DNA from: Sediminibacterium sp.
GTDB taxonomy: Bacteria; Bacteroidota; Bacteroidia; Chitinophagales; Chitinophagaceae
DNA: 64,000 nucleotides
Direction of reading: 5' to 3'
Assembly (NCBI RefSeq): GCF_030695065.1
Contig: NZ_JAUYTR010000021.1
Location: forward strand, 1-64,000
Part shown: in pieces, positions 1 through 9,767 of the stretch
Numbering within the stretch: position 1 is the first letter of the stretch
Layout: the number at the start of each line of letters is the position of its first letter
Notes under the pieces: generated by a model
Database searches by the model: none
The model's input: the letters and a program-made list of their open reading frames with translations, nothing else
What the model was told of the DNA's origin: nothing
Position numbers and translations under genes: made by a program

Positions 1-400
1 GTTTAACAGGAACGGGCTTTAATGGTTCAACGGATATAGCAGATTGGAAAGTGGATACTTCAGCTATTAGCACCAAGGCGAATGTTGCTGGATTATTGAC
101 AGGATATGCAACTACAGGATCTGCAGCAGGTAAATTAAACATTAGTGACACTGCTAATTTGGTATTGAACTATCGCAGAACGACAACGAAGATTGAGAAC
201 AGTGATTTAGCGAAGAGTACGATAAGTGGGGTATTACTGGGCGATAACTTAAAGAGTTTGAGTACTTCATATGGTTTAATAGGAACGGGCTTTAATGGTT
301 CAACGGATATAGCAGATTGGAAAGTGGATACTTCAGCTATTAGCACCAAGGCGAATGTTGCGGGATTATTGGTAGGTTATGCTACAATAGGTTCTGTTGG
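1..400 (+). repeat. 273-bp (91-codon) in-frame tandem repeat, incomplete copies
   Basis: Bases 1 to about 130 recur at 274 to about 395 with only a few differences, mostly silent (for example aca/ata near positions 7 and 280). The period is 273 bases, exactly 91 codons, so copy-number change would keep frame. The repeat very probably continues to the left of the window. Near-identity at DNA level suggests recent duplication or gene conversion. Confidence 0.85.
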
Positions 401-1505
401 AAGTTTAGATAAATTAACAGATGTAAAGTCTGGGGGTGAAAATTTTTCTAATAGCATTATTGTTGGCCATAAACAGACAGGTACTCTAAATAATGCTTCA
501 CAAAATACTGTACTTGGTTTAGAAGCATTTAAATCGGTAACAAGTGCTAATAATAATACTGTTGTAGGTTTTAATTCTATGAGAAGTAATCTGAGCGGCA
601 ATAACAATGTGGCATTGGGTTCCCATGCTTTATTGTCAAATACTACTGGGTCAGATAATATTTCTGTTGGTTATAATGCTATGCTGAGTAATGTTTCTGC
701 TATAGGAAATGTTGCGATTGGAAGTTATTCTTTGAATTCAGGAACTACTGGAAATTATAATGTTGCAATTGGTCATCAATCAATGGTAAGTAATACAACC
801 GGTGATGTGAATACAGCTTTAGGTTATACTTCATTGTACGGTAATACAACTGGAAGATACAATGTTGCGCTAGGTGTACAAGCTTTGGAAAGTAATACAA
901 CAGGGAATAATAATACTGCAATAGGAGTGGGAACATTAGATCGTAATACTACAGGGGGTGAAAACACTATTCTGGGGGCTTTCGCTGGCAGGTATATTGC
1001 TGATGGAGCAACCTTTAATACTTCAACATCAAATTCAGTACTAATTGGAGCTAATATTCGTGTAAATGGAGTAGAGCAGAATAATCAAATAGTTATTGGA
1101 CACAATGCAATAGGGAATGGAACTAATACTGTACAATTAGGGAATACTAGTATCACAAATGTTAAAACAAGTGGAACCATTACTGCGGGAGCAGTTACTT
1201 ATCCCAAAGTTGATGGAAATAATGGTGATTTATTAACAACAAATGGTTCAGGAACTATTTCATTTGTAGCACCTACATTAATTAGAGAAGTTGCTGATGA
1301 ATTTGCTGCAACTGCAAATCAAACAAGTTTTACTTTAACTCAAACCAAATCTTCTAATAGTAAGGTCAAAATGTTCATTAATGGAATAAGAATTAGTAAC
1401 ACTGCATATAGTGTTGTGGGAACAACACTTACATATATTCCTTCAAATAATGGTAATACCAATTTGGTTTTAAATGATAGAATTCAATTTGATTATTATT
1501 ATTAA
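3..1505 (+). CDS. Beta-roll (YadA-head-like) repeat surface protein, 5' partial
   Basis: The reading frame is open to the left edge, so the protein is cut off at its N-terminus. The GTG at 51 lies inside a repeat and is probably not the start. The first part holds a 91-codon unit present about one and a third times (see the repeat entry). Roughly bases 480-1000 encode 17-residue repeats of the form GNxNxAxGxxALxxNTT, the pattern of left-handed parallel beta-roll heads in trimeric adhesins and of tail-fibre-like proteins. The C-terminal 75 residues form a separate domain rich in T, N and beta-branched residues that ends in DYYY. No membrane anchor or type IX sorting tail is obvious. It is probably cell-surface or extracellular; adhesion is an inference from fold only. 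It converges with the next gene, overlapping it by 4 bases. Confidence 0.75.
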   Translation, partial: LTGTGFNGSTDIADWKVDTSAISTKANVAGLLTGYATTGSAAGKLNISDTANLVLNYRRTTTKIENSDLAKSTISGVLLGDNLKSLSTSYGLIGTGFNGSTDIADWKVDTSAISTKANVAGLLVGYATIGSVGSLDKLTDVKSGGENFSNSIIVGHKQTGTLNNASQNTVLGLEAFKSVTSANNNTVVGFNSMRSNLSGNNNVALGSHALLSNTTGSDNISVGYNAMLSNVSAIGNVAIGSYSLNSGTTGNYNVAIGHQSMVSNTTGDVNTALGYTSLYGNTTGRYNVALGVQALESNTTGNNNTAIGVGTLDRNTTGGENTILGAFAGRYIADGATFNTSTSNSVLIGANIRVNGVEQNNQIVIGHNAIGNGTNTVQLGNTSITNVKTSGTITAGAVTYPKVDGNNGDLLTTNGSGTISFVAPTLIREVADEFAATANQTSFTLTQTKSSNSKVKMFINGIRISNTAYSVVGTTLTYIPSNNGNTNLVLNDRIQFDYYY

Positions 1506-2179
1506 TTGTTGAGGTGTTTAATAGCTTCTCTTTTACTAAGAGGAGCTATTTTGTTTTCTGCAATAAAATTTAAGACCCATTCCGGATTTGTTTTTCCATA
1601 CTCTCTTAATGCCCAACCAATTGCTTTTTGGATAAAAAATTGCTTGGATGATTGGTGTTGCAGAATGTATTCAGCAAGCAATTGGGTATGGGTATTTTTT
1701 TTATAAGATCGTTGAAACAATATGCTGCTTCTTTGAAGCCAAATATTATTCGACTGATTCCATCTTTGTGTGATTGGAATTTGTTTATTTGGAAATAACG
1801 AAAAGTATTTAGGTAGCCAATCACTCCCAATGCCATCTACCGTATCCCACCAACTTTTATGGGTTAAACAAAATTGAATCAATTGTGATGCACTTGTTTT
1901 CCATAAAAGCTGGTGTGAATTAAAAACATCTATAGCGGCATATTGCCATTCTCTTTCTTTTTGCTGCCACATCCATTGCACTACCTTATTTAAAGCTGAA
2001 TAATCATGAAGCCGATTTGTTTTTAAAAACAATTTGACTATGGCGTCTCGCTCGGGCGTTTTTATTCCATAAAACTCAAATTGGTTCAGCATATAAGCTT
2101 TCATGCCAATAGCATTCTGCTTGTTTGCAGCGTTTTTAAAAGCCTTTTTTAAAGGAGTCAAATAAAGTGTAGTTTCCAA
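1502..2179 (-). CDS. DNA alkylation repair protein, AlkD-like HEAT-repeat glycosylase
   Basis: A 225-residue all-helical protein of the AlkC/AlkD family, which excises N3- and N7-alkylated purines without base flipping. The motif KSWWDTVD spans residues 108-115. W111, D115, R150 and W189 sit at a constant two-residue offset from the W109, D113, R148 and W187 described for Bacillus cereus AlkD, which argues for an active enzyme. The C-terminal signature around IGWALREYGK (187-196) is also typical. Length matches the family. It converges with the beta-roll protein, sharing 4 bases, and lies 16 bases downstream of the S9 peptidase on the same strand. No alkylation-response regulator is nearby. 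Confidence 0.88.
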   Translation of the reverse strand: METTLYLTPLKKAFKNAANKQNAIGMKAYMLNQFEFYGIKTPERDAIVKLFLKTNRLHDYSALNKVVQWMWQQKEREWQYAAIDVFNSHQLLWKTSASQLIQFCLTHKSWWDTVDGIGSDWLPKYFSLFPNKQIPITQRWNQSNNIWLQRSSILFQRSYKKNTHTQLLAEYILQHQSSKQFFIQKAIGWALREYGKTNPEWVLNFIAENKIAPLSKREAIKHLNN

Positions 2180-2195
2180 AGAATGTATATATCAG

Positions 2196-4967
2196 TTAAT
2201 TTTTTGGTGCTTCCTTTTCTTTTTCCTTTTCCTTCATTCGTTCTACATAACTCACCCCATCTGTAATCCACTTTTCTGCAGGCTTGCCCAATAGATAATG
2301 ATCAAACCACTCTCTCTGTCTTTTTTGATAATCAATTTGATTTTCTTTTTTAGTGAAATTGTGGTTCTCATCGGCGTATACCAACATTACAAATGGTTTC
2401 TCCATTCTACGCATTGTGCCATACATCTCTATTCCTTGATGCCAATCAACAGCACCATCTTTATCTCCAAATGTGACCAACAATGGTGCTTTTATTTTAC
2501 TGGCGTTAAACATTGGAGAGTTGCGAATATGGGCTTCAGTTCTTTCATACCAAGGTCCATCGAATCGGCCTTGACTGGTTTCAAAAATTTTCTGATCTGG
2601 TGTGCCACTATTCCAGTATATAGAGAGTGACATACTTATTAAATCGGTTAATGGGGCACCAGCAATGGCTGCTTTAAAAATATCTGTTTGAGTAATTAAG
2701 AAAGAAGTTTGGTAAGCTCCCCAGCTATGGCCCATAATCCCTACTTTGCTCGCATCAATCATGCCTGATTTCATGACTTCTTTAACTCCAGGTACAATAC
2801 AATTTACTGCACTCATTCCAGGGTCATTGGTTTCATAAACGATATCTGGCTGAAAAACAAAATAGCCATTGGTGGTATAGTTGGTTGTGTTATATGCTCT
2901 TCTAATACTTGGGGCTACATAATTGTGCACATTATTAGATAGAATTTCATACATGTATACAATCATTGGATATTGCTTGCCAGGTTCGTAGTTTGCAGGA
3001 TAATACAAAGCCCCTTGCATTTTTTTACCCAATTTATTGGTGAAAGAAACCAATTTACTCTTGCCCCAATAATAGTTTTGTTGTTGTGGATTAGTAGTAG
3101 CTGCTTTTTGCTCTTTGGTAAAATTTTCAGAAATGTACAACTCTGGAGAGAGGTCATAATCTTGTTTTATATAACTAAACACATTGGCATCTATTGCTTT
3201 TACTAAGCGATTTACTTGTAAGTCTTCAAATATGAGTTTAGTGGTTTTACCGTTTTCATATTGGTAATATCCAAACTTTTTTGTTTTATCACCATAAGCA
3301 GAAAAATAAATTGGCTTTGAATCATCCAAATAAGTCTCCTCAAACTCTACTCTTGAAACACGGAATGCAATTTCTTCTTTGTCACCTTCTGCAATTTTAC
3401 GTGCAGATGATCCTTCAGGACTTACTGCCCAAATATTGTATTCATCATACAAAAGCACTTCTTTATCGCCCTTTATCCAGCCTCCCATACCAAATGGAGG
3501 TTTTGTTGCAGGATGATCGTCTCTGGTATTCCAAAAATTACTTTTAATTGTTCCTGTGATATTGATGTTTTGATCAGTAGCAATATTATAGATAAACCAA
3601 TTTTTATCTTTAAAATACATTAGGTACTTCCCATCTGGAGATGATTGCGGTGCTGAATAATATCCTGCTTGTAATCGAGTATACAATAATTTACTTATCC
3701 CTGTTTGGGTATTTACTATACTGTAATCGGCATAGTCTTCTTTAAAAGCTGGTTTATACTTTTTGTCTGTTGAAATTACTGCCATTTTTTGATTGCCATT
3801 TAGTGTGGCATTAGGAAAGGCTTCATTTGCTAATTGATAAAAACTACTATTTTCAATGTTCCATACCGACAAATAACTGGCATTTTTATCTTGTATATAA
3901 GTTACTTTTTGACGAGGTTGAATTTCTGCATCTTTCCAATGCCATACATCAGCTAATTTATTATCTGATTTTAACGACATTTTGGAAGTAACTAATTTTA
4001 AGCTATCAACTTTTGTTTTTGAACTATCTGCTAATTTCTTGACTTCTTTTTTAGGTTTGGCTGTCCATGCTTTAATACCAAAGAATACTGCTGAAAGATC
4101 ATCACTCATACGGAGCGTTGATCCATTGTGAATGCGCATTCCAGCTGGGAATCCACTCATTGTAGTTGGATTGAATACGATTGTAGTAGGGTTACTCAAA
4201 TTGGTACAGCTATAAACTTGTGCATTTTCTTCTTCAAAATCTTCTTTTTTAAATGTTTTGAAAAAAGAGAAGCCATCGCCTTCCTTAGACCAACTTAATT
4301 TAGAAAATTTTAAAGTGTCACTGGCAATTACTTTTAATGTATAAGTATTTAAATTGAATAGTTCTACTGAGTTGCCTGCAGTATTGGCCGATTCTACTAT
4401 ATAGGTTAAGTAATCACTTTTTTTATTAAATGCGTATTCAGTTACATTCCCAATTGTTCTTGTACTACCATCCGTCAAATTTTTCAATAAAAGAACGCTT
4501 CCTTTGTCTTTATTTTCTTTTGGTGGCGTTAAATATGCTGCCAACATTTTTCCGTTTTTAGAAAAGCCGAATCTACTGATATTCGAAATGGTTTCGATTT
4601 TGCCTGAGGAAAGGTTTAATAATCCCATTTTATATTCCAAAGGTTTACTCTGGTCTCTTAATTTTTCTGCTTCTTTAAATGGCAATCCAATTCTATATGC
4701 TAGCCATTGATTGTCTTTAGAAAATTCAGGGGTACTGGCAAATGCCAATTTGTAAGTTTTATTCGAAGCTCTATTAACCACATATAAACTGTCATTGTCT
4801 TCCTGCACAATTATTTGGTATGCTATCCAAGCGCCATTGGGGGATAGTTCAGTTTGTCCAAGGCTTTGCCACTTGCCATAATCTTCTGGGCTAAGCTGTT
4901 TTTTTTGTGCTTGAGCAGAAAAGCCTAGAATAAGTAGGCAAAAAAAGACCCTCAATTGTTTGTGCAT
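2196..4967 (-). CDS. Secreted S9 family peptidase (dipeptidyl/acylaminoacyl peptidase type)
   Basis: The 923-residue protein begins with a signal peptide ending near FSAQAQ. The start at 4967 is chosen because the frame extension to 5123 would precede the signal peptide and overlap the divergent MFS gene. A long WD40-like/DPP IV-type beta-propeller region is followed by an alpha/beta-hydrolase domain from about residue 650. The nucleophile motif GHSWGAY puts Ser at about 748, with Asp at about 837 (GDKDG) and His at about 869 (ENHNF). It should hydrolyse oligopeptides in the periplasm or at the surface. A Lys/Ser-rich insert in the propeller and a charged EKEKEKE tail are unusual additions. 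Exact specificity cannot be read from sequence. Confidence 0.9.
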   Translation of the reverse strand: MHKQLRVFFCLLILGFSAQAQKKQLSPEDYGKWQSLGQTELSPNGAWIAYQIIVQEDNDSLYVVNRASNKTYKLAFASTPEFSKDNQWLAYRIGLPFKEAEKLRDQSKPLEYKMGLLNLSSGKIETISNISRFGFSKNGKMLAAYLTPPKENKDKGSVLLLKNLTDGSTRTIGNVTEYAFNKKSDYLTYIVESANTAGNSVELFNLNTYTLKVIASDTLKFSKLSWSKEGDGFSFFKTFKKEDFEEENAQVYSCTNLSNPTTIVFNPTTMSGFPAGMRIHNGSTLRMSDDLSAVFFGIKAWTAKPKKEVKKLADSSKTKVDSLKLVTSKMSLKSDNKLADVWHWKDAEIQPRQKVTYIQDKNASYLSVWNIENSSFYQLANEAFPNATLNGNQKMAVISTDKKYKPAFKEDYADYSIVNTQTGISKLLYTRLQAGYYSAPQSSPDGKYLMYFKDKNWFIYNIATDQNINITGTIKSNFWNTRDDHPATKPPFGMGGWIKGDKEVLLYDEYNIWAVSPEGSSARKIAEGDKEEIAFRVSRVEFEETYLDDSKPIYFSAYGDKTKKFGYYQYENGKTTKLIFEDLQVNRLVKAIDANVFSYIKQDYDLSPELYISENFTKEQKAATTNPQQQNYYWGKSKLVSFTNKLGKKMQGALYYPANYEPGKQYPMIVYMYEILSNNVHNYVAPSIRRAYNTTNYTTNGYFVFQPDIVYETNDPGMSAVNCIVPGVKEVMKSGMIDASKVGIMGHSWGAYQTSFLITQTDIFKAAIAGAPLTDLISMSLSIYWNSGTPDQKIFETSQGRFDGPWYERTEAHIRNSPMFNASKIKAPLLVTFGDKDGAVDWHQGIEMYGTMRRMEKPFVMLVYADENHNFTKKENQIDYQKRQREWFDHYLLGKPAEKWITDGVSYVERMKEKEKEKEAPKN

Positions 4968-5055
4968 AGTTGAATATTTGTAACAAGTTATAAAAAAGTT
5001 TTGCTCTATACTAGTGTTTTTGCACACCAACTGAATTATTTGAATATTTTGCCTT

Positions 5056-6219
5056 ATGAATCGAATTTTATTCATCATTATACTTGCACAGTTCTTTTGC
5101 ACTTCGGTTTGGTTTGCAGGCAATGCGGTGATGACTGATATGGCTTTTGCTAAAAACCTTGATGGATTATTTTTGGTTTATTTAACGAGTGCTGTTCAGT
5201 TTGGGTTCATCATAGGAACACTCGTTTTTGCGGTACTAGCTTTTGCTGATAGGTTTTCGCCTTCATTGGTATTTCTTTTTTCAGCACTATTATCGGCCTT
5301 GTTTAATGGTTGTATTACGTTTAATTGGGTAAATGGTAATAGTATATTGATTTGTAGATTTTTAACTGGATTTTTTTTAGCAGGAATTTATCCAGTTGGA
5401 ATGAAGATAGCCGCTGATTATTTTGAAGAGGGCTTGGGTAAATCGCTGGGTTTTTTAGTTGGGGCATTGGTATTGGGAACAGCGTTTCCTCACTTAATTA
5501 AATTCCTTTCTTTCAGTTATGCTTGGGAATATATTTTTTATGCTACTTCTTTATTAAGTGTATTTGGCGGGTTGTTGATATTTGGTTTTGTAAAAGACGG
5601 CCCATATAGAAGGCAATTAGGGAAAATTAATTTGAAAGTATTAAAAGAAGTTGTTCAATTGCCTTTATTACGAAGAGCTGCATTTGGTTACTTTGGTCAT
5701 ATGTGGGAATTGTATGCCTTTTGGACTTTTGTACCATTGATGCTTACCTTAAAATTAAAGGATGATATTTTTAATATTCCCCTTTTATCATTCATAATAA
5801 TTGGTATTGGTTCATTGGCTTGTGCAATCAGTGGATTGCTCTCTGTTCGTTTTGGAGCAAATAAAATGGCAAAAGTGTCGGTAGCTGTTTCTGCCATTTG
5901 CTGTTTAGCTTTTCCACTGTTTTTTTCCTTTGCATCCAATGATGTTTTTATTGTCTATTTAATGAATTGGGGCTTTTTTGTTGTGGCTGATTCTCCTATG
6001 TTTTCGAGTATGGTTGCATCAAATGCGCCAGCTCATTTGCGTGGTAGTATTTTAACAATAGTCAATAGTTTTGGTTTCTTTATTACTATTTTAAGTATTC
6101 AGTTAATTGGGCAATTAATTCAGTTCATCCATATTGAGTTCGTATGGTTGGTTTTAGCAATAGGACCAATTTTTGCTTTTTTGCAACTCAATAATCCCAC
6201 AAATAGACCTAAATTGTAG
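5056..6219 (+). CDS. Major facilitator superfamily transporter
   Basis: A 387-residue protein with about twelve hydrophobic segments and a size typical of MFS permeases. The first segment begins directly after MNRI, and the loop near GMKIAADYF (about 115) resembles the conserved MFS gate region between helices 4 and 5. A central hydrophilic stretch around residues 180-200 separates the two six-helix halves. The substrate is unknown; remote similarity to NarK/CynX-like members is possible, but I cannot confirm it. It is divergent from the S9 peptidase and 19 bases upstream of the KefF-like gene, with which it may be cotranscribed. Confidence 0.82.
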   Translation: MNRILFIIILAQFFCTSVWFAGNAVMTDMAFAKNLDGLFLVYLTSAVQFGFIIGTLVFAVLAFADRFSPSLVFLFSALLSALFNGCITFNWVNGNSILICRFLTGFFLAGIYPVGMKIAADYFEEGLGKSLGFLVGALVLGTAFPHLIKFLSFSYAWEYIFYATSLLSVFGGLLIFGFVKDGPYRRQLGKINLKVLKEVVQLPLLRRAAFGYFGHMWELYAFWTFVPLMLTLKLKDDIFNIPLLSFIIIGIGSLACAISGLLSVRFGANKMAKVSVAVSAICCLAFPLFFSFASNDVFIVYLMNWGFFVVADSPMFSSMVASNAPAHLRGSILTIVNSFGFFITILSIQLIGQLIQFIHIEFVWLVLAIGPIFAFLQLNNPTNRPKL

Positions 6220-6238
6220 TTATACCTTATTTGTAATT

Positions 6239-6865
6239 ATGTCGAATAAAAAAATATTGATCTTGTTTTTTCATCCTCGTTTTGAAGACAGTAAGGTGAA
6301 TGTGAAATTAGTGGAGGGGGTGAAGCAGCTTTCAGGGGTCACTTTTAGAGATATGTATGAATTATATCCAGATTTTAATATCAATATTATTGAAGAGCAA
6401 GAACTATTACTAGCTCATGATATTATCATTTGGCATCATCCTTTTTATTGGTACAATTGTCCTCCTTTAATGAAACAATGGTTAGATCTGGTGTTAGAAT
6501 ATGGTTGGGCTTATGGATCAAACGGAAAAATGTTAACGGGTAAATGGGCTATGAATGTGATTTCTTCAGGAGGCAATTTTAACGTATACCATAATGAGGG
6601 AAGGAACCGATTTACGCATCGGGAGTTTTTAAATTCATTTGATCAAACGGCTCATTTATGTTTAATGGAGTATTTACCTCCTTTTATTGTTCCAGGAGCA
6701 AATAAATTGAGTTCTGCTGAAATCGAAAATTATATGATTCGGTATGAGCAAATTGCCCATTTTTTAATGAAGGATAATATTGATGTAAGCAAATTAAGGT
6801 TAGTAGAAAATTTTAATCAATTAAACGAAGATCAATGGGAGCATCAGTTTTACAAAATGCAATGA
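6239..6865 (+). CDS. NAD(P)H-dependent quinone oxidoreductase, KefF-like
   Basis: The 208-residue flavodoxin-like protein belongs to the NAD(P)H dehydrogenase (quinone)/KefF family. The N-terminus (KKILILFFHPRFEDS) forms the first beta strand and FMN phosphate loop, and WHHPFYWYNCPPLMKQWLD (about 76-94) is the typical central family signature. The ATG at 6239 is preferred over an upstream in-frame codon inside the MFS gene because it starts directly at the first strand. In E. coli KefF is the ancillary subunit that activates KefC. The next gene here is KefC-like and overlaps by 31 bases, which strongly supports the same role. Confidence 0.9.
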   Translation: MSNKKILILFFHPRFEDSKVNVKLVEGVKQLSGVTFRDMYELYPDFNINIIEEQELLLAHDIIIWHHPFYWYNCPPLMKQWLDLVLEYGWAYGSNGKMLTGKWAMNVISSGGNFNVYHNEGRNRFTHREFLNSFDQTAHLCLMEYLPPFIVPGANKLSSAEIENYMIRYEQIAHFLMKDNIDVSKLRLVENFNQLNEDQWEHQFYKMQ

Positions 6866-8700
6866 TATTTTTAGGTGCTGCTTTGCTTTTTGTACCCATT
6901 GCAAAAAAACTGGGTATTGGAAGTGTATTGGGATATATCATTGCTGGGATTGTTATTGGTCCATTTGCATTTGGCTTTATTGGTACAGAAGGTGAGGATA
7001 TCATGCACGCAGCTGAATTTGGTGTTGTGATGATGCTTTTTTTAATTGGACTTGAATTGAACCCTCAGTCATTTTGGAAGCTGCGAAGAAGAATCATTGG
7101 GATGGGTGGATTGCAGATGCTTTTGACAGGTATTTTATTTTTTGGGTTGTTTTATTTTATTCAAGACGTTGAATTAAATACGGCAATTGCATTATCATTA
7201 ACATTTGCCATGTCTTCTACTGCTATTGTTTTACAAACATTAAAAGAAAAAAATCTAGACAAAACCCATGCAGGAAAATCTTCCTTTGCTGTATTGTTGT
7301 TTCAGGATATTGCAGTGATTCCTATTTTAGCGATTATTCCTTTATTAGCTGCCACTTCTAATAAAGAAGTAAAAAATATTCGGGTGGGGTTTTTAGGAGT
7401 GATTGATCAGTATCCAACCTTCACCATTATTGCTGCAGTTGCCACTATTATTTTTCTAGGGAAATTTGTTTTTAGTCCTTTATTACATTGGATTGCCAAA
7501 GCACATATGCGCGAATTGTTCACAGCATCTGCGCTCTTTTTAGTAATTGCTGTTTCTTGGCTGATGGATTTGGCTGGTATTAGTGCTGCCTTAGGTGCTT
7601 TTCTAGCAGGCGTATTAATGGCTAATAGTGCATTCAGGCACGAATTAGAAAGCAATTTAGAGCCCTTTAAAGGGATTTTATTAGGGTTGTTTTTTACCGC
7701 CGTTGGATCTACCATTAATTTCGGTTTAATTGTTCAACAACCCATTAAGATATTGCTTGGGGTGTTGCTATTTATGTTGATTAAATCAATTGTATTATAT
7801 ATTGTTGCGGTTATATTCAAATTAGTTTTACAGCAAAAAATTTTATTTACCCTCTTGCTTTCACAAGTGGGAGAGTTTGCGTTTATCCTTTTAGGATCCA
7901 TTGGCGCATTAGGAATGATTAATGATTCTTTATTTGATTATTACATGGCAGTAATTACAGTGAGTATGATCATGTCGCCTGTATTTCTTTTTTTAGATGA
8001 AAAATTTTTATCAGGTAAAATTTTTATTCAAAAGAAATCTGATCATCAATATAAAGTTGATCCTAAAGAGCACAATGAAATTATTATAGCAGGATTTGGA
8101 CATTTTGGAAGTACGTTGGGTAGATTTTTGAGGGCAAATGGCGTAGAAGCGACCATTTTAGATAACAATAGCGATCAAGTGTTGTTGTTGCGAAAAATGG
8201 GGTTTAAAGTGTTTTATGGAGACGTTACCAGAATGGATATTTTAGAGGCTGCGGGTATATCTAAGGCCAAAATTTTAGTTTCTGCGTTAGACATACCTGA
8301 GAAAAATATACAGTTGTCTGAACTTATAGCAAAGCATTATCCTCAGCTTAAACTTTTCTTTAGAGCCAAAAATAGGATAGATGCTTATGAACTAATTGAT
8401 AATGGGGTTGAAAAAATTTATAGAGAATCCATTCATGCTTCTGTTTATATGGGTGTAGACATTCTAAGTGAATTAGGATTTAGAAAATATACCTCCCTTA
8501 GAAAAGCGAATGATTTTATCATGTACGATCATGCTGCACTTTATAAATTATCTAAGCATCGTCACGATTCGGATAGTTATGTAAAGAGCGTAAAAGAAGA
8601 GATAGAACAACAAGAAAGAATTATTGCAGAAGATCGAAGGTTCATGGAGCACAAACCAGATAATGCCTGGGATAAGTCAAAAATAATAGAGAATGATTAA
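6835..8700 (+). CDS. Glutathione-regulated-type K+/H+ antiporter, KefB/KefC-like (CPA2)
   Basis: The 621-residue protein has an N-terminal CPA2 antiporter domain of about 12-13 membrane segments and a C-terminal RCK/TrkA-N domain whose Rossmann motif GFGHFG lies near residues 419-424. The start at 6835 aligns position for position with my recollection of the E. coli KefC N-terminus (xxLIxxLIYLG), so it is preferred over the ATG at 6862 that would give an ATGA junction. It exchanges K+ for H+ and in proteobacteria protects against electrophiles. Whether gating here uses glutathione or another thiol cannot be seen. It is translationally linked to the KefF-like gene upstream. Confidence 0.9.
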   Translation: MGASVLQNAMIFLGAALLFVPIAKKLGIGSVLGYIIAGIVIGPFAFGFIGTEGEDIMHAAEFGVVMMLFLIGLELNPQSFWKLRRRIIGMGGLQMLLTGILFFGLFYFIQDVELNTAIALSLTFAMSSTAIVLQTLKEKNLDKTHAGKSSFAVLLFQDIAVIPILAIIPLLAATSNKEVKNIRVGFLGVIDQYPTFTIIAAVATIIFLGKFVFSPLLHWIAKAHMRELFTASALFLVIAVSWLMDLAGISAALGAFLAGVLMANSAFRHELESNLEPFKGILLGLFFTAVGSTINFGLIVQQPIKILLGVLLFMLIKSIVLYIVAVIFKLVLQQKILFTLLLSQVGEFAFILLGSIGALGMINDSLFDYYMAVITVSMIMSPVFLFLDEKFLSGKIFIQKKSDHQYKVDPKEHNEIIIAGFGHFGSTLGRFLRANGVEATILDNNSDQVLLLRKMGFKVFYGDVTRMDILEAAGISKAKILVSALDIPEKNIQLSELIAKHYPQLKLFFRAKNRIDAYELIDNGVEKIYRESIHASVYMGVDILSELGFRKYTSLRKANDFIMYDHAALYKLSKHRHDSDSYVKSVKEEIEQQERIIAEDRRFMEHKPDNAWDKSKIIEND

Positions 8701-9767
8701 GGGTTAATTTGGATGATTTTTCCTGTTACATGACTTTCTTTTGCAGCTTCAATCAATTTCATAACATTCAATCCATCTTGACCGCCTACTAAGCAGGGCG
8801 CATTATTGATAATCGTGTTATATAATCCATCGTAAAATGCCCCATAGTTACCTTTCAATGTTGGTATATTCTCTTTAATTATTTCTCCATTCAATTGGGT
8901 GTGCAAATAACCCATTTCGGAATCTGGTTCTTGCCCCCAATTTTCGGTGTAGGGAATTGCATTACGAATAAGGGCAGCTTCTTGAATATCTGCTCTTGTT
9001 TTTATAAATGAGCCTTTGTTTCCATGTATTATGTAAGCAGGCAGCGGTTCTCTTACCAGTAAACTGCTCTTCAGCGTAACACGCAATTGAGTGTAATATA
9101 AGATGAGGGTGAAGTCATCGTCTACCAATGAATTGGGCCTAACAGTTCTTATATCGGCCATTACAGCTTGTGGCATTCCAAAAAGATAAACCGCTTGATC
9201 AATTAAGTGTGGGCCTAAATCTAGTAATAGGCCAGCTCCTGCATTAGGGCTCTCTTTATGTGTTTTTGGGCTAATGGCCTCTTTAAATCGATCAAAATGA
9301 AATTCTGCTGATATAACAGTTCCAATTTGTTGATTGTCTACAATTTGTTTTACAGTACTAAAGTCACTGTCCCATCTTCTGTTTTGATAAACAGAAAGTA
9401 CCAATTCTTTTTCATTAGCTAAATCAGTCAATATTTTTGCCTCTTCGGCTGTTGTTGTAAACGCTTTTTCTACAATAATATGCTTCCCTTTCTCCAATGC
9501 TTTCTTTGCAAACTCAAAATGGGTATATGTAGGAGTATTTACAACTATTAGTTCTATTGACTCATCGGCTAATACAGAATCAATACTCCTATAAATTTTA
9601 GTGTTAGGATAAATAACAGTTGCTTCATTTTTACTTCGCTCAACTATTCCTGTTAATTCAAATTTTTCGTTATGATGAATGAAAGGAGCATGAAAAACTT
9701 TACCAGACATTCCAAATGAAAGAATGGCTGTTTTTATTGGCGTGGTAGTGTAATTATTGTTTTTCAA
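8697..9767 (-). CDS. Gfo/Idh/MocA family NAD(P)-dependent oxidoreductase
   Basis: About 356 residues. The N-terminal Rossmann motif (ILSFGMSGKVFHAPF) is followed by the EKAF motif near residue 98 (EKP in most relatives) and a C-terminal alpha/beta domain with DLGPHLIDQ, the usual substrate-pocket signature. These enzymes oxidise or reduce sugars, cyclitols and related compounds; the substrate is unknown. No ATG exists near the Rossmann strand. A TTG at 9767 gives a 14-base overlap with the upstream gene, whereas the ATG at 9836 would give an 83-base overlap and a Lys-rich leader, so TTG is favoured. It converges with kefC, overlapping by 4 bases. Confidence 0.85.
   Translation of the reverse strand: MKNNNYTTTPIKTAILSFGMSGKVFHAPFIHHNEKFELTGIVERSKNEATVIYPNTKIYRSIDSVLADESIELIVVNTPTYTHFEFAKKALEKGKHIIVEKAFTTTAEEAKILTDLANEKELVLSVYQNRRWDSDFSTVKQIVDNQQIGTVISAEFHFDRFKEAISPKTHKESPNAGAGLLLDLGPHLIDQAVYLFGMPQAVMADIRTVRPNSLVDDDFTLILYYTQLRVTLKSSLLVREPLPAYIIHGNKGSFIKTRADIQEAALIRNAIPYTENWGQEPDSEMGYLHTQLNGEIIKENIPTLKGNYGAFYDGLYNTIINNAPCLVGGQDGLNVMKLIEAAKESHVTGKIIQINP

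Noticed and set aside
480..1000. Regularly spaced 51-base repeats as a CRISPR array
   Set aside because: They are translated 17-residue beta-roll repeats with silent differences, without conserved repeats and unique spacers.
4968..5123. A longer N-terminus for the S9 peptidase
   Set aside because: It would precede a clear signal peptide and overlap the divergent MFS gene.
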